Source of the DNA: Bacillota bacterium
Lineage (GTDB): Bacteria; Bacillota; Clostridia; Lachnospirales; Lachnospiraceae
Direction: 5' to 3'
NCBI GenBank assembly: GCA_023437365.1
Contig: JAEZGK010000030.1
Coordinates: 1-49,143, forward strand
Length of the DNA stretch: 49,143 nt
Shown piece by piece: positions 1 through 8,200 of this stretch (positions are counted from its first letter, which is position 1; each line of letters begins with the position of its first letter). A program made the position numbers and the translations under genes. The notes under the pieces were generated by a model. That model was not told the origin of the DNA and did no database searches. It saw nothing but the letters and a program-made list of their open reading frames with translations.

Positions 1-148
1 CGGACAGCTTGTCGATATTGTTTGAACAGAAGCGAACATTTATGTTCGATTATGACAAGCAATATCGGCAGGATGTCCGGGAACCAGTGTGTTAGGGATG
101 CCTGTATCCTTACTCGTTACTATTCAAAGGAGTTTTGCAACAGCCCCC
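1..148. repeat. Partial copy of a ~214-bp palindromic intergenic element (copy 1, cut by window edge)
   Basis: The right half and centre of an imperfect palindrome. The centre is the hairpin with arms cgaacat (33-39) and atgttcg (42-48). Flanking arms at 1-24 and 53-77 pair with each other (cggaca...attgtttg against caagcaatat...tgtccg). The sequence is clearly related to 26009-26222: the same centre, the same atcggcaggatgtccgggaacc block and the same distal stretch ending in a C-run. The left arm runs off the window. It ends about 47 bases past the stop codon of the minus-strand CPBP gene. Role unknown; a mobile miniature element or a 3'-end RNA structure would both fit. Confidence 0.75.
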
Positions 149-195
149 TTTTATCGGTTACAGATGTCTTCGCCTGATACAGAAAATCAAGCTTC

Positions 196-1197
196 TTAGC
201 TGACGGTTACGATTACAATCATGATAAGGCACATCAGAGTATACAGAATTGTTCCGGCATTGAGGAAATATCCCGATTTCTTTTCTAATGGTATTCCTCG
301 TACGAGGTTAATCCTTCTCCAATTTAGCGCAAGTAATACGATACCTACTGTGATCGCCGAGAATACCCACAAGGCCATGCCAAAGGTTACCAGGAGGTTC
401 TTGGTCGTCGCAAGCGGAGTCATGGCAGAGCCGATGAAATTAATCATACAATGCAGAAAAATACTATAACGAACCGTATTGGTTCGAATGGTCACATAGG
501 CGAAAACAAAGCCCAAAGCAGCTGCATAGAAGAACTGAGACAGATTCATATGGAATAAGCCGAAAGCAAGACCCGTCATTAGAATGGCCGGAACATCTCC
601 GTATCTTCGCAATCTGTCTAAGAGCAGCTTTCTGAAAATCAATTCTTCCGTAATCGGTGCAACGATGGAGGCATAAAGCAATGTCAGTATATAGTTACTG
701 TTTTGAAATACTTCTGTCAGGGGATTAAGATCCATAAAATTCTCACCCTTAGCCAGCGCGATCAAAAAGGTAATAAAAATACTGAAATAATTCGTAATAT
801 ACATAACAGCAGTACAGATAAAGAAGATCATAAAGAATGTTGAAGGCTTCAGTTTTATCACTTCACCCTTAGGCGCAACAGGGATCTGCCTCGTCATAAA
901 ATAAAAGATAGGTAATCCGATCCCGACGACAGTAAATGCGGTCAACGCCCACACATACCAGTTCGTCTCAAGTATTGCAGGCTGATACTGTTTGATCAGC
1001 CATTCAATTATTCCCTGAACCAATATGATAGCCACTCCCATGATGAAGAGAGCAAAAGCACTTTGGCTGATGATTTTCTTCGTCTGTACCGGCTTAGGTT
1101 CTCTCTGCCAACCCATTTCCGGCTGATCCCCAGGCATGTTCTGTTGATACATCATCTGCGGATTGTAGTTTGGTAATCCGTTATCCTGTTGTTCCAT
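196..1197 (-). CDS. CPBP family intramembrane metalloprotease (CAAX/Abi type)
   Basis: A 333-residue polytopic membrane protein with a short, Gln/Asn/Pro-rich cytoplasmic N-terminus of about 40 residues and roughly eight hydrophobic segments. The three family motifs are in the C-terminal half: E184-E185-x3-R189 (PITEELIFR), F-x3-H216 (FGLFH) and H249-x3-N253 (HCMIN). These are the residues expected to bind the metal and catalyse cleavage within the membrane. The start used here is the ATG at 1197, which has an AGGGGGA site just upstream. A GTG at 1233 would add 12 residues but has no ribosome site. The D-Ala carboxypeptidase gene lies upstream on the same strand, 44 bases away, so co-transcription is likely. 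The substrate cannot be told; family members process prenylated proteins or peptides, or act in immunity or envelope stress. Confidence 0.85.
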   Translation of the reverse strand: MEQQDNGLPNYNPQMMYQQNMPGDQPEMGWQREPKPVQTKKIISQSAFALFIMGVAIILVQGIIEWLIKQYQPAILETNWYVWALTAFTVVGIGLPIFYFMTRQIPVAPKGEVIKLKPSTFFMIFFICTAVMYITNYFSIFITFLIALAKGENFMDLNPLTEVFQNSNYILTLLYASIVAPITEELIFRKLLLDRLRRYGDVPAILMTGLAFGLFHMNLSQFFYAAALGFVFAYVTIRTNTVRYSIFLHCMINFIGSAMTPLATTKNLLVTFGMALWVFSAITVGIVLLALNWRRINLVRGIPLEKKSGYFLNAGTILYTLMCLIMIVIVTVS

Positions 1198-1241
1198 TCT
1201 TCCCCCTATTCTGCCACCTATCCCTTGTGACACTTAAATGA

Positions 1242-2501
1242 TTAATGCTCCAAACCATATTTTAAAAGCGTTATTGCATCCTCCCAACGACCGGCAGAGC
1301 TGGAATCCAAAATGGCACAAACCACACTCCGATCATCCTCTTTGGCCGCTGCAATCAGGCATCTTCCGGCCATCGTACTGGTCCCCGTCTTAAGCCCGAT
1401 TGCATGGGAATAATATTGTCCGCTATATTTTTTAACTAATTTGTTGGTATTCGTCCAGGTAACATCCTGTCCGCTTGGAAAAACATTTCGTGAGCTGCCT
1501 TGACTGCTGACCTCAGTAATCGTCTCATTCGCAGCTGCTGCCATTCCTATTAGTCCCATATCATATGCCGTGGTATATTGGCCCACTGCGTCGTATCCAT
1601 CCGGTGTCTTAAAGCAAGAATTCTTAACTCCGAGAATACCGGCCTTTTTATTCATCAAACGGACAAATTCCATGACGGCTTCTTCTCGGGGGGCTTCAAA
1701 ATCACGCAGAGCTTTGCGCCCCACATAGGCTGCAACGGCATAAGCCGCATCATTCCCCGAGGGAAGGAGCATCCCCGCAAGCAGATTTCGTATGGTTAGT
1801 ATCTCACCTTCCTTCAGATACGCCCTCGTGGAGTCAGAAGCAATCATCTTGATCTCATCACCAATCGTAACCTGCTCCTCCTCATCGCACCATTCCAATG
1901 CAACGAGCGCTGTCAGAAGCTTGGCTGTACTTGCCGGAAACATAGCCTGTACGGCATTCTTATAATAGAGAACTTCTCCGGTATCCGCATCAAATAATAT
2001 TGCGGCTGCGGCGTCCACTTCAATATCCGGATTAACTATGTCTAAATTATCCTCAAGCTGGCTGTCTATGACCATCTCGGGAATAAAGGACTGATAATCC
2101 ATCGAGCTGCTGTCGCAGATCAGCTCGGGACCACAAAATTCTACTGATGTACTGTAAGTCTCAGATGCCTCTTCATCAGAGGTAACTTCTTCAGAGTCCT
2201 CAGCTTCTGAGATTGCAGGTGCCTTTGATGAAGCAGCAGCCGTTATGGCAGCCTCCTCGGAGGCTTCTGAAGCTTTGGTATCACCCTCGATTGCCGCCAC
2301 CTCGTTGTCAGCGGAGTCTCCCTGCTGAGCCGTGCCGCCTTTATCCTTTGGTATTGTAGTCTCATCATTTGTAGCTGTTACCTGGCCTGACTGTATATCA
2401 TGAATACTGTCCTTCCCTATCAGATAGGTTGTAGCCGCAAACAGAACGGCTGTAATCAAGCAGGCAGATAGAAGCAGTCCCAGCAAGCTCTTCTTGTTCA
2501 T
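1242..2501 (-). CDS. D-alanyl-D-alanine carboxypeptidase (S11 penicillin-binding protein, DacF-like)
   Basis: A serine DD-carboxypeptidase that trims the terminal D-Ala from peptidoglycan stem peptides outside the membrane. The active-site motifs are all present: STAK (in FPASTAKLL), SGN (in LPSGNDAAY) and KTG (in GLKTGTSTMAG). The protein has an N-terminal hydrophobic anchor/signal (about residues 3-26), then an unusual Ser/Glu/Ala-rich acidic linker of about 90 residues that probably spaces the catalytic domain from the membrane. No extended C-terminal amphipathic domain is evident. The start at 2501 has AAGGAG six bases upstream; the longer frame to 2549 would run into a hairpin at 2549-2588 and has no better site. 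The family assignment is firm; the exact paralogue (dacB/dacF) is not. Confidence 0.9.
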   Translation of the reverse strand: MNKKSLLGLLLSACLITAVLFAATTYLIGKDSIHDIQSGQVTATNDETTIPKDKGGTAQQGDSADNEVAAIEGDTKASEASEEAAITAAASSKAPAISEAEDSEEVTSDEEASETYSTSVEFCGPELICDSSSMDYQSFIPEMVIDSQLEDNLDIVNPDIEVDAAAAILFDADTGEVLYYKNAVQAMFPASTAKLLTALVALEWCDEEEQVTIGDEIKMIASDSTRAYLKEGEILTIRNLLAGMLLPSGNDAAYAVAAYVGRKALRDFEAPREEAVMEFVRLMNKKAGILGVKNSCFKTPDGYDAVGQYTTAYDMGLIGMAAAANETITEVSSQGSSRNVFPSGQDVTWTNTNKLVKKYSGQYYSHAIGLKTGTSTMAGRCLIAAAKEDDRSVVCAILDSSSAGRWEDAITLLKYGLEH

Positions 2502-2545
2502 TGCATTCTCCTTAGATATGATAAATTCCTGAAGAAATCTTTCAT

Positions 2546-2590
2546 TCAAATGGGGACGTTATTATTGGTATGATTAACGTCCCCATTACT
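2546..2590 (-). terminator. Hairpin downstream of the DUF4097 gene
   Basis: An inverted repeat aatggggacgtta / taacgtccccatt (arms about 2549-2561 and 2575-2587) with a 13-base loop lies between the DUF4097 stop codon (2645) and the start of the carboxypeptidase gene. The T-tract after the stem is poor, so termination is likely but not certain. Confidence 0.45.
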
Positions 2591-2644
2591 ATTCTTTCTT
2601 ATTTTAATATTTGTATTCGAAGAATGCAACTGTTTTTGGTAAAT

Positions 2645-3526
2645 CTAATGAATATCAATATTGACGTTACCGACGCCACCTTCAACCTCAATGGAGTTGG
2701 CTGCCGAGCGATTACGTAATTCATTCTCTCTGACCTTATCACCATTAACACGGATATTACCTACGCCGGAGTCAATATCAAGATCATAATCCGCGATGTT
2801 CCCTGACAGATTTAAATCAACCGAACCCACGCCGCAGTCAAACTTGTTATCTCCCAGTATAACACCACTTACATTCAAGCCGCCTACGCCGCAATTGAAG
2901 TCCGCATCTGTAAAGTTTATGTCATTAAAGTTTACCGACCCGACACCGCCTTCCATCTTTACTTTAGCGGCAGTGACCTTGTCTGCATTGATATTGCCGG
3001 CTCCTGCTGAAATATAAAGGTAATCTGTATTCAGCTGATCAATACTTACGGTTCCGGCTCCGGATTCTATACTGACCTCTTCAGCATAAAAATTCTCAGG
3101 TACATAGATCGTAATCTTTGAATTCGGGTTATTAATTCCATTCATATGAAATCCAAAGAAACGGATATCTGATTCGTTATCCGTAACGCACAGCTCACCG
3201 TTGCTCTTTACTTCCGCTTCAAAGCCTTCCAGAACATCCTTTGCTTCTACACGAAAGGTATCACCTGTCTCTATTTTCAACTCCCCGGTGCTATTATTAA
3301 TCCTTAAACTCTTCACATCGCTAAAGGTCTGATCGAAATCAATGGTATCCCATTTTTCCTTTGACGTATGGCTTCTGGTATTGACATGATTACCTACGAC
3401 AACACGGCCACTGGAGAAGGATACGATACCGAAGATCAGATTCACAATGGCTGATATAATTCCGACTGCCAGAATCACTGCCAAGGCAATCGCACAATAT
3501 TTGATTACTCTTTGTAGGCTGTTCAT
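2645..3526 (-). CDS. DUF4097-family membrane-anchored beta-repeat protein
   Basis: A 293-residue protein with one N-terminal membrane segment (about residues 10-36), followed by an extracytoplasmic domain built of short beta-strand repeats. The C-terminal half shows a recurrent GVGs/GVGn motif (EGGVGSV, CGVGGL, CGVGSV, SGVGNI, GGVGNV) spaced about 20 residues apart, the pattern of DUF4097 proteins, which are expected to fold as a right-handed beta-helix-like stack. Its start codon overlaps the stop codon of the upstream LiaF-like gene by four bases, so the two are translationally coupled. In Firmicutes such pairs are often linked to cell-envelope stress systems of the LiaFSR or PspC type; that role is inference here because no two-component genes are adjacent. 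Confidence 0.75.
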   Translation of the reverse strand: MNSLQRVIKYCAIALAVILAVGIISAIVNLIFGIVSFSSGRVVVGNHVNTRSHTSKEKWDTIDFDQTFSDVKSLRINNSTGELKIETGDTFRVEAKDVLEGFEAEVKSNGELCVTDNESDIRFFGFHMNGINNPNSKITIYVPENFYAEEVSIESGAGTVSIDQLNTDYLYISAGAGNINADKVTAAKVKMEGGVGSVNFNDINFTDADFNCGVGGLNVSGVILGDNKFDCGVGSVDLNLSGNIADYDLDIDSGVGNIRVNGDKVRENELRNRSAANSIEVEGGVGNVNIDIH

Positions 3527-4230
3527 TTAATATCAATCCCTCCAAACATGCAGGTGGAATTCAGATACACCGTAGGTGCAGCAGGATCGGCAGACTGCGG
3601 GTGTTTATTGCTGACACCACCGAAAACCGGCACATTGTTAATCTTAATCTTGACCCCCTGGGGGAGAAAAATATCTATTCCACCGAACACTGCAGATGCA
3701 TTGATCTCACAATCCCCGGTTATCACAGCATCTCGAAGATCCAGTACGATTGCTCCGAATACTGCACTAAGACTTGTGCTGTAGAATGGATCTGTAACAT
3801 GGATATGATTGCTGGAGAACACTGAACTGTAATCTGATCTTACAGAACCGCTATAGCTCTGCCCCTGTGTTGCTCCTCCGTTCATATCATAATTCTCGTC
3901 AAAATGGATTTTTTTGCGAAAAGCACCCTGAAACATGATCCGAACTCCGATAAAGATCAGAACAGCGGGAATAATCAGTTGCCAGAAGTTGAAATTCAGG
4001 TCAATCTGATAATTCAACAGCAGCAATACACCGATGATAAAGCCTATGGTCGAGCCTGTGCCGAAGCCTGACTGTACCATGCTGATAAAACAGGGTATGA
4101 TGATAAATAAGGTCCACCATCCGTCAAAGAAAAGATGGAAGTCCCAGAGGTCCATGATATTGCCGGCAAATCCCACGCCAATCACAATAAAAAATAACCC
4201 CCATAAAACATTAGAAAATTTGTTTCTCAT
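3523..4230 (-). CDS. LiaF-like membrane protein (four-TM N-terminal domain plus LiaF-type C-terminal domain)
   Basis: About 235 residues. The first 100 residues form four hydrophobic segments (DUF5668/LiaF transmembrane type, with the WGLFFIVIGVG motif). A linker follows, then a C-terminal beta domain with the repeated VFGG/VFGA/MFGG motif (SAVFGAIV, SAVFGGIDI, VPVFGGVS, CMFGGIDIK) typical of the cell-wall-active-antibiotic-response domain of LiaF. The start at 4230 has GGAGG six bases upstream; the longer open frame to 4350 overlaps a promoter candidate and is rejected. It is the first gene of a two-gene operon with the DUF4097 protein. LiaF represses the LiaRS envelope-stress sensor in Bacillus; no sensor kinase is beside it here, so the partner is unknown. 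Confidence 0.8.
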   Translation of the reverse strand: MRNKFSNVLWGLFFIVIGVGFAGNIMDLWDFHLFFDGWWTLFIIIPCFISMVQSGFGTGSTIGFIIGVLLLLNYQIDLNFNFWQLIIPAVLIFIGVRIMFQGAFRKKIHFDENYDMNGGATQGQSYSGSVRSDYSSVFSSNHIHVTDPFYSTSLSAVFGAIVLDLRDAVITGDCEINASAVFGGIDIFLPQGVKIKINNVPVFGGVSNKHPQSADPAAPTVYLNSTCMFGGIDIK

Positions 4231-4345
4231 TGAAATTCCTCCCACGATTAAATTTGTTAAGTGACAAAGCATCCTCGATAAATTCAGATGAATATTCAAG
4301 TAACAAGATTGTTTCTTTCTACCATTTCCGGATTTAATTGCATCC

Positions 4346-4374
4346 ATCATACTTCATATAACGAGTTAGCGCAA
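4346..4374 (-). promoter_or_regulatory. Sigma-A-type promoter for the LiaF-like/DUF4097 operon
   Basis: On the minus strand, a -35 element TTGCGC (4374-4369) is followed after 17 bases by a -10 element TATGAT (4351-4346). This gives a leader of roughly 110 bases before the ATG at 4230. Confidence 0.45.
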
Positions 4375-4403
4375 CAGAAACCTTCAATCTTTAATCATTT
4401 TAA

Positions 4404-4571
4404 TCATTTTTTTAATGGCTTTTTAATATGACCTCTATCTCTTACATTCAAATCAGGGGTGCAGTCATAGCTTGTACAGGTTGCATAGAAGCCTCCGTAC
4501 CACTGATATATCATCGCATAAGGTCCGATCGGCTTTACTCCAGGAGTATAGGAAGGCTTTGCTTGGTGCAA
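4404..4571 (-). CDS. Possible small protein or gene remnant of 55 codons
   Basis: A short minus-strand frame follows the inactive Csp-like gene and ends before the LiaF-like promoter. Its amino-acid make-up looks coding: SYTPGVKPIGPYAMIYQWYG, then a stretch with two Cys (ATCTSYDCTPDLNV) and a basic tail (KKPLKK). The only codon able to start the whole frame is a TTG at 4571, directly after an in-frame TGA and without a ribosome site; an ATG at codon 20 is also poorly placed. It may be a genuine small peptide, or the degraded end of a once longer gene. No family is recognised. Confidence 0.3.
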   Translation of the reverse strand: MHQAKPSYTPGVKPIGPYAMIYQWYGGFYATCTSYDCTPDLNVRDRGHIKKPLKK

Positions 4572-4601
4572 TCAGCTGAAGCATTACCGAATATTCTTGG
4601 C

Positions 4602-6317
4602 CTATGTCACTCGGCCGCTTGCCCTTAACTGATCAAATACATTGAAAATATCCAAGATACCATATCCCCAATCACGGTTGGGGTAAGTCAGATTCTCATT
4701 CCGGTCGGCTCCTCGAATCAGGAACCTCTTCGCTTCCTCAGAATCAATTCCCGGATAGTTATTATTTACAATAGCCCACTCCAGTAGTATCCCACATACA
4801 CCTGCCGTATGGGCAGCTGCAGCTCCTGTACCCGTATAACTTGTATAGCCTTGACCGAGAGCAGGACATTGAATATTGACTCCTGGTGCTGCAAAATCAG
4901 GTTTGATTGCTCCAATTCTGGTATATCCTCTACTTGCCCGTTGATAAAGATTATGACTCAGTACCGGATTATAAGCGGTAACAGTGATAGGAACCAGTGC
5001 ATTGCCAGGTGAAGTGATTGTCGTATAATTATCAGCCTGGACAAAATATGTATCCTTCCCAATAAATCCGTTCACTGGGAGCCATATATTGAAGGACCCC
5101 TCCAAATCTCCCCTGGTATAGACCTGAAAACGCCAAATTCCAGGAGCCGGACTCTGAAAGCGCATTATGATTACCTGATCTCCCGAAGAGGACTCAATCA
5201 TCTCATAATCTATATAGATAACCGTCCTGTCAAAGATAAATCTGATTACTCTGCTAACGTAAAGTCCCTCTGTTATCCTCGGAATATATTCCCCTGAAGG
5301 CGATAATATATCAATGGAGTAAGTATTGGGCGCTTTTCCCCATAGCTCCATTGTAAAACCAGTTTCATTCTCACCGACATTCATTTCAACCGTTACGGTA
5401 CCTTCACCTACACCAATCGTACTAAAAAAATGTCTGCGGGAACCTCCCTCGTTGCCTGCGGATATTACTGCCACGACCCCCGGAAAACTTCCTCCAATAG
5501 ATAGGAGATAAGCCAAAGCTCCCCGACCATCATGAGATCCCATAGAAGTTCCCAACCCGACGCAGATAGCAACCGGCCGGTTCAAGCTCGTTGCAGCTTC
5601 AACTATATACCTAAATGCCCATATGATATCGTTTTCCTGATATGCTACCGCATCTGCAGGAATAAAGTAAAAATCCTTCAAATTCTGTTTGGCAGGCTTA
5701 AGCTTAACCACAATCAGCTCTGCTCCTGGCACAACACCGCTGAAATCATTGGCATCATCCTCAGAACCTGCCGCAATTCCAGCCAAAGCTGTGCCATGAC
5801 CGTTTTCATCCACACTGGGCACAAGCTCTAAAGGATTATTGCTTTGTAATGCTTCATTAATGGCATCCTTTAAGTAAACTGTCCCATACATAGCTCTCGG
5901 AGGAAACTGCTCGCTCACGATTGTCTGATCCCATATAGCTTGAATTCTGGTAGTTCCGTCTGCATTACGAAATGCCGGATGTGTATAATCAATACCCGTG
6001 TCTATAATCCCGATCAATACTCCTTCTCCAAACAGTTGAAGGGCCGGAATCCGTCTGAGTCTAGTCACTCCTGATGCATCTAAGCTTTCCTGGCTGGTCA
6101 GTCCAAAGATCGATGGTAGTACAGAGTATCCATACCGGGTGATGATACTTCCTGTTAATTGCTCTGCCGGTATATATACGACTGCATTTCGTTCATTAAT
6201 GATATGTATCGTACCCTGGGGATATAGACTGGATACTTGCTGATCCCGATTAATATCCACAAGAAGGTCCGCATAATCATTGCTGATTATCCGTTGTCTG
6301 TCTGTTTCTGTCAGCAT
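4602..6317 (-). CDS. Csp-like S8 subtilase, catalytic Ser replaced by Gly (pseudoprotease)
   Basis: 571 residues, the second gene of a tandem pair. It has a prodomain-like N-terminus, the catalytic Asp106 (GIIDTGIDYTH), His174 (NGHGTALAG) and the oxyanion Asn289 (ISAGNEGG). The nucleophile motif, normally GTSxAAxxxAG, reads GTGAAAAHTAG: the Ser codon is GGA (Gly498). Peptide hydrolysis by the usual mechanism should therefore be lost. The protein keeps full length and close similarity throughout to its active neighbour, so it is not decaying. In Clostridioides difficile the Csp family includes pseudoproteases (CspA, CspC) that act in spore germination signalling beside the active CspB; a comparable role here is inference. 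A GGAGG site precedes the ATG, 13 bases after the upstream gene's stop. Confidence 0.85.
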   Translation of the reverse strand: MLTETDRQRIISNDYADLLVDINRDQQVSSLYPQGTIHIINERNAVVYIPAEQLTGSIITRYGYSVLPSIFGLTSQESLDASGVTRLRRIPALQLFGEGVLIGIIDTGIDYTHPAFRNADGTTRIQAIWDQTIVSEQFPPRAMYGTVYLKDAINEALQSNNPLELVPSVDENGHGTALAGIAAGSEDDANDFSGVVPGAELIVVKLKPAKQNLKDFYFIPADAVAYQENDIIWAFRYIVEAATSLNRPVAICVGLGTSMGSHDGRGALAYLLSIGGSFPGVVAVISAGNEGGSRRHFFSTIGVGEGTVTVEMNVGENETGFTMELWGKAPNTYSIDILSPSGEYIPRITEGLYVSRVIRFIFDRTVIYIDYEMIESSSGDQVIIMRFQSPAPGIWRFQVYTRGDLEGSFNIWLPVNGFIGKDTYFVQADNYTTITSPGNALVPITVTAYNPVLSHNLYQRASRGYTRIGAIKPDFAAPGVNIQCPALGQGYTSYTGTGAAAAHTAGVCGILLEWAIVNNNYPGIDSEEAKRFLIRGADRNENLTYPNRDWGYGILDIFNVFDQLRASGRVT

Positions 6318-6330
6318 AAAAGGACACCTC

Positions 6331-8037
6331 CTAACTTAACCCACTCGTCCGAAGAGAATCAAAAATATTATAAACATCCAATATTCCATACCCCCAATCC
6401 CTGTTCGGATACTGGATATCTAACTCTCTCCTGGCACCTCTAATCATTAATACCTTTAAGTCAAGGGTACTGATTCTTGGTCTATTCCGTCTCACCACCG
6501 CCCACTCCATCAGCATGGCTGCAGCACCGGCGGTATGTGCCGCACTGGGACTGGTGCCGGTTACCTCGGCAAACCCCTGCCGCAATGTAGGAGCAAGAAC
6601 ATTAACTCCCGGTGCTGCTATCTCAGGCTTGACATTTCCGGTCCTCGTATAACCTCTGCTGGCATTTAAGTAAAGACTGTCGTCCGCAATATTATATGCT
6701 GTAGTCGTAATCGGAACAGTTGCATTGCCCGGTGACAGGACCGTGGTATAAGGGTCTGATCGAATAAAATAGGTATTATTGGAGATAAAACCTTCCATAG
6801 GAAGCCAAGAATGGATCTGCGTTGCTAAAGAGCCTCCCCCGTACACATTAAATCTCCATATTCCGGTCGCCGGATTAGAAAATCTTAATAAGATCAGTTG
6901 ATCACCGCTCTGTGATTCTATCATCTGGTAATCCAGAACAATTCTCGTCGGCTCAAAGATAAAGGTAATGTCTCGGTACTCATCCAATCTAGCTACCACC
7001 CTTGGGACACTTTCGCCGGAGGGTGTCTGCAAATCAATCGAGAAGCTGCCAGGTGACGCTCCCCAGATTTCCATAGAGAAGCCGGGCTCATTTTCACCTA
7101 CAAAAAGTTCTATCGTATCAAATCCAACCGCAGGATTAATCGTACCAAAAAAGTGCCTCCTGGCATTTCCTTCATTGCCGGCTGCGACTACAATCCCGAT
7201 ACCAATACGCTGTGCCAGTAACGACAAATAGCTGCTTAGGGTTCCTCGTCCGTCATGAGCCCCTTGAGAGGTTCCCAAGGCAATACACATTACTATTGGG
7301 CGCTTCAGGTTAATGGATACTCTATTTACATAATCTAATGCGAAAAGGATATCATTTTCCTGATAGGCAGGAACGTCCATAGGAACACGAAAATAATCCC
7401 TGATATATGGTTTCGCCTGCTTTAGCTTGACTATGACGAGCTCCGAATCTGGAACAACTCCTGTAAAACCGCTCTCCTGTACCTCATTACCTGCCACAAT
7501 ACCGGCCACCATGGTGCCATGCCCCACATCATCTGTGGTTGGTACGACTTCCAGAGGATTAGCACTTGCCAACGCCTGGTTGATCTGCTCTCTGGTGTAT
7601 TCCGTGCCATAATCGGTACCCTCCGGATAATTATCGCTGAGGATTGTCTGATCCCAGATGGACACTATCTTTGTTGTATTATCCGCATAGCGAAAAATCG
7701 GGTTGGTATAGTCAATTCCAGAATCAATAATTGCAATCAATACACCCTGCCCCCGAAGGTTGAAATTCGGAATGTTTCTAAGGCGAATGATACCGGAAGC
7801 CTCCAGACTTGCTTCACTGATTAATCCAAACAGTGATGGCATGACTGAATAACCCAGCGTGGATATTGTAGCATCCGTAATTTGACTGACAGGAACATGA
7901 ACTACAGCATTAAAAAAGTTAATGATATGTATCGTAGCATCCTGAAAGCGGTTAAAGAAACTCCTATCCCCGCTGTATGTAATTAATAAATCAGCATAAT
8001 CGTTGCTAACAATCCTCTGGCGCTCCTCCTCCGTCAT
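6331..8037 (-). CDS. Csp-like S8 subtilase, catalytically intact
   Basis: 568 residues with all catalytic elements of subtilases: Asp105 (AIIDSGIDY), His173 (VGHGTMVAG), oxyanion Asn288 (VAAGNEGN) and Ser496 (GTSPSAAHTAG). There is no signal peptide, and the N-terminal ~90 residues look like the Csp prodomain. The large insert between the His and Ser regions (about residues 290-480) is the jellyroll-type domain of clostridial Csp proteases. The start at 8037 is set by GGGAGG seven bases upstream; a longer frame to 8088 lacks a site. It is the first gene of the pair with the inactive paralogue. Csp proteases process the cortex hydrolase SleC during spore germination in clostridia; whether this copy does so cannot be told, since Lachnospiraceae often carry several such genes. 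Confidence 0.88.
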   Translation of the reverse strand: MTEEERQRIVSNDYADLLITYSGDRSFFNRFQDATIHIINFFNAVVHVPVSQITDATISTLGYSVMPSLFGLISEASLEASGIIRLRNIPNFNLRGQGVLIAIIDSGIDYTNPIFRYADNTTKIVSIWDQTILSDNYPEGTDYGTEYTREQINQALASANPLEVVPTTDDVGHGTMVAGIVAGNEVQESGFTGVVPDSELVIVKLKQAKPYIRDYFRVPMDVPAYQENDILFALDYVNRVSINLKRPIVMCIALGTSQGAHDGRGTLSSYLSLLAQRIGIGIVVAAGNEGNARRHFFGTINPAVGFDTIELFVGENEPGFSMEIWGASPGSFSIDLQTPSGESVPRVVARLDEYRDITFIFEPTRIVLDYQMIESQSGDQLILLRFSNPATGIWRFNVYGGGSLATQIHSWLPMEGFISNNTYFIRSDPYTTVLSPGNATVPITTTAYNIADDSLYLNASRGYTRTGNVKPEIAAPGVNVLAPTLRQGFAEVTGTSPSAAHTAGAAAMLMEWAVVRRNRPRISTLDLKVLMIRGARRELDIQYPNRDWGYGILDVYNIFDSLRTSGLS

Positions 8038-8104
8038 GCAATGCCTCCCGATAATCCTCTTTACACTATTATATAGATAATATTTCAAATATATTAATAT
8101 AGAA

Positions 8105-8172
8105 TAACAAAAGGAAGTAACTTCAGGGACACACCGACCTTAAGAACCGGGTGTTCCGTTCGTTACTTCCTT
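8105..8172 (-). terminator. Terminator of the infC-rpmI-rplT operon
   Basis: A long stem, AAGGAAGTAAC paired with GTTACTTCCTT (8162-8172 and 8111-8121), with a second inner stem (ggaacaccc with gggtgtgtcc-like arms), followed on the minus strand by TTTTGTTATT. It lies just past the rplT stop codon. Confidence 0.75.
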
Positions 8173-8200
8173 GATTTCTAGCTGATTTATTCCGAAAGAT

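Noticed and set aside
4428..4628. A plus-strand 66-codon frame overlapping the end of the inactive Csp gene
   Set aside because: No ribosome site; the opposite strand in the same place reads more like protein.
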